A DNA stretch of 6,452 bases from Deltaproteobacteria bacterium (GTDB lineage Bacteria; Desulfobacterota; Deferrimicrobia; Deferrimicrobiales; Deferrimicrobiaceae), in contig JANXPS010000190.1 of the NCBI GenBank assembly GCA_025357175.1, positions 1 to 6,452 of the forward strand, given 5' to 3'. The notes beneath the pieces are model-generated. The model was not told where the DNA came from, did not search any database, and worked only from the letters and a program-made list of their open reading frames with translations. The stretch's first letter is position 1; every line of letters begins with the position of its first letter. Below, piece after piece: positions 5,864-6,452 of the stretch. The position numbers and the translations under genes are program-made.

Positions 5864-6452
5864 GTGACCGGAACAAGACGGCTGATCGGACTGGCGCTCT
5901 GGCTCGTGGCGATGACCTCCGGTTGTGCGACAGGCCGGCCGCTTTCCCTTTCGGGAAGCATGCTTCCCGAAGGCCGGGAGATTCCGGCCGGGAATGTGCT
6001 TCCGCGCGTCGCGATCGTAGATTTCGATTTCGCGGAAGGCGACAATGCGGTCATCGGCCGCGACTACGACAATGTGCGTGCGATCGTATGGAAAGGATCT
6101 CCCGGCCCGGCGATCGCCGACCTCGTGGCGCTCGGGCTTGCGGATCAGGGAATACCGGTCGTCCGGGTCTCGATGGCCGGGCATGTGCCGGGCGGCGTCC
6201 TGGTGACCCTTCGCGGAAGGGTCGACGATTTCCGGGTCAATGCGAAGCGGATCCATTCGGTCAAGGTCGAATCCGCCGCGAACGTGGCCGTCACGATTTT
6301 CGCAGAGGGGGAGAACGTGCCCCAGGGCTGGACCGGGGGGCCCTTCTCGTCGGACGTATGGGCGGCCGAACCGTTTTTCGTGACTCCCGAGGGTGTCAGG
6401 GAAGCCGTCACATCGGCTTCCAGCGGGGTCGCCGGCGAGGCCGTTCGGCGAC
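5864..6452 (+). CDS. Putative outer-membrane lipoprotein, YajG-like (3' truncated)
   Basis: The frame starts at GTG 5864 and is still open at the window end, giving 196 complete codons. It encodes MTGTRRLIGLALWLVAMTSG followed by Cys21, a lipoprotein signal peptide. The lipobox is M-T-S-G-C: Thr at -3 is less common than Leu but is allowed in the general prokaryotic lipoprotein pattern. Ala at +2, not Asp, suggests sorting to the outer membrane. The mature part has VAIVDFDF, then AIADLVALGLADQGIPVVRV, then VLVTLRGRVDDFRVNA, a strand-rich KVESAANVAVTIFAEG and a closing helix VREAVTSASSGVAGEAV. This order (helix with L-x-x-Q-G, strand with G-x-V-x-D-F, further strands, helix) resembles YajG-type lipoproteins. 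A CsgG/PelC-like fold is the alternative. The gene is divergent from the aminotransferase operon. I found no convincing plus-strand promoter. The lipoprotein call is good; the family is tentative. Confidence 0.8.
   Translation, partial: MTGTRRLIGLALWLVAMTSGCATGRPLSLSGSMLPEGREIPAGNVLPRVAIVDFDFAEGDNAVIGRDYDNVRAIVWKGSPGPAIADLVALGLADQGIPVVRVSMAGHVPGGVLVTLRGRVDDFRVNAKRIHSVKVESAANVAVTIFAEGENVPQGWTGGPFSSDVWAAEPFFVTPEGVREAVTSASSGVAGEAVRR
5933..5940. repeat. GGCCGGCC 8-bp palindrome
   Basis: This is a perfect 8-bp palindrome inside the lipoprotein gene, 9 bp before the larger 22-bp palindrome. Alone it would be unremarkable in GC-rich DNA. It is listed because GGCCGG recurs in inverted form at 5972-5989. 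Confidence 0.5.
5950..5971. repeat. Perfect 22-bp palindrome in lipoprotein coding sequence
   Basis: The left arm TTCGGGAAGCA (5950-5960) is followed with no spacer by its exact reverse complement (5961-5971), giving two 11-bp arms. The next outward pair is a T-G wobble and the one after is C-G. It begins 86 bp into the lipoprotein gene, within codons for L-S-G-S-M-L-P-E. As DNA it is a symmetrical site of the sort bound by a dimeric protein; as RNA it could form a strong hairpin. No function can be assigned from the sequence. Confidence 0.75.
5972..5989. repeat. Inverted repeat GGCCGG / CCGGCC next to the palindrome
   Basis: GGCCGG (5972-5977) and CCGGCC (5984-5989) form a perfect 6-bp stem around the loop GAGATT. 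It abuts the 22-bp palindrome directly, so 5950-5989 could form two neighbouring hairpins. There is no following T-run, so it is not a standard terminator. Confidence 0.6.

Noticed and set aside
5404..6256. Minus-strand open frames crossing the divergent region
   Set aside because: They overlap the RBS, promoter and lipoprotein gene and have skewed composition (Ser/Arg/Pro-rich), so they are antisense or out-of-frame shadows.

Overview
The window is a GC-rich, densely coding bacterial chromosomal segment with very short intergenic gaps. The MCP signalling domain and its acidic-aromatic tail, the HisC N-terminus and the strong GC bias at third codon positions all suggest a deltaproteobacterial-type Gram-negative (Desulfobacterota/Desulfuromonadota, Geobacter-like). 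That placement rests on recalled family resemblance and is only moderately secure. A Gram-negative cell is also implied by an exported protein and by an outer-membrane-type lipoprotein.

Left part (1-3438, + strand). The end of a methyl-accepting chemotaxis protein is followed, at gaps of 43, 11 and 82 nt, by three genes. These are a secreted 385-aa protein with no recognised family, a small single-domain zinc metallopeptidase of the Zincin_1/DUF1025 type, and a 313-aa cytoplasmic all-beta protein whose C-terminus faintly resembles a carbohydrate-binding module. No convincing terminator lies between these genes, so they could form one transcription unit, although no shared pathway is evident.

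Middle and right part (3447-5790, - strand). Two PLP-dependent fold-type I aminotransferases form a translationally coupled pair: a class I/II (aspartate-aminotransferase-like) enzyme, then histidinol-phosphate aminotransferase. They overlap by 4 nt (GTGA) and are preceded by a plausible sigma70 promoter and strong ribosome binding sites. They very probably serve amino-acid biosynthesis. HisC here is not beside any other his gene within the window. The pair converges on the left-hand group with only 8 nt between stop codons.

Right edge (5864-6452, + strand). A divergent GTG-initiated gene encodes a lipoprotein that runs off the window and resembles YajG-type lipoproteins. Its early coding region contains a perfect 22-bp palindrome flanked by further inverted repeats, which is the most unusual DNA-level feature in the window.

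No tRNA, rRNA, CRISPR array, insertion sequence or phage gene was seen. There is no gene-free stretch over 300 bases; the largest gap is the 153-bp divergent region at 5711-5863. I see no clear evidence of a wholly new system. The items most worth checking are the palindrome cluster and the two unrecognised proteins.
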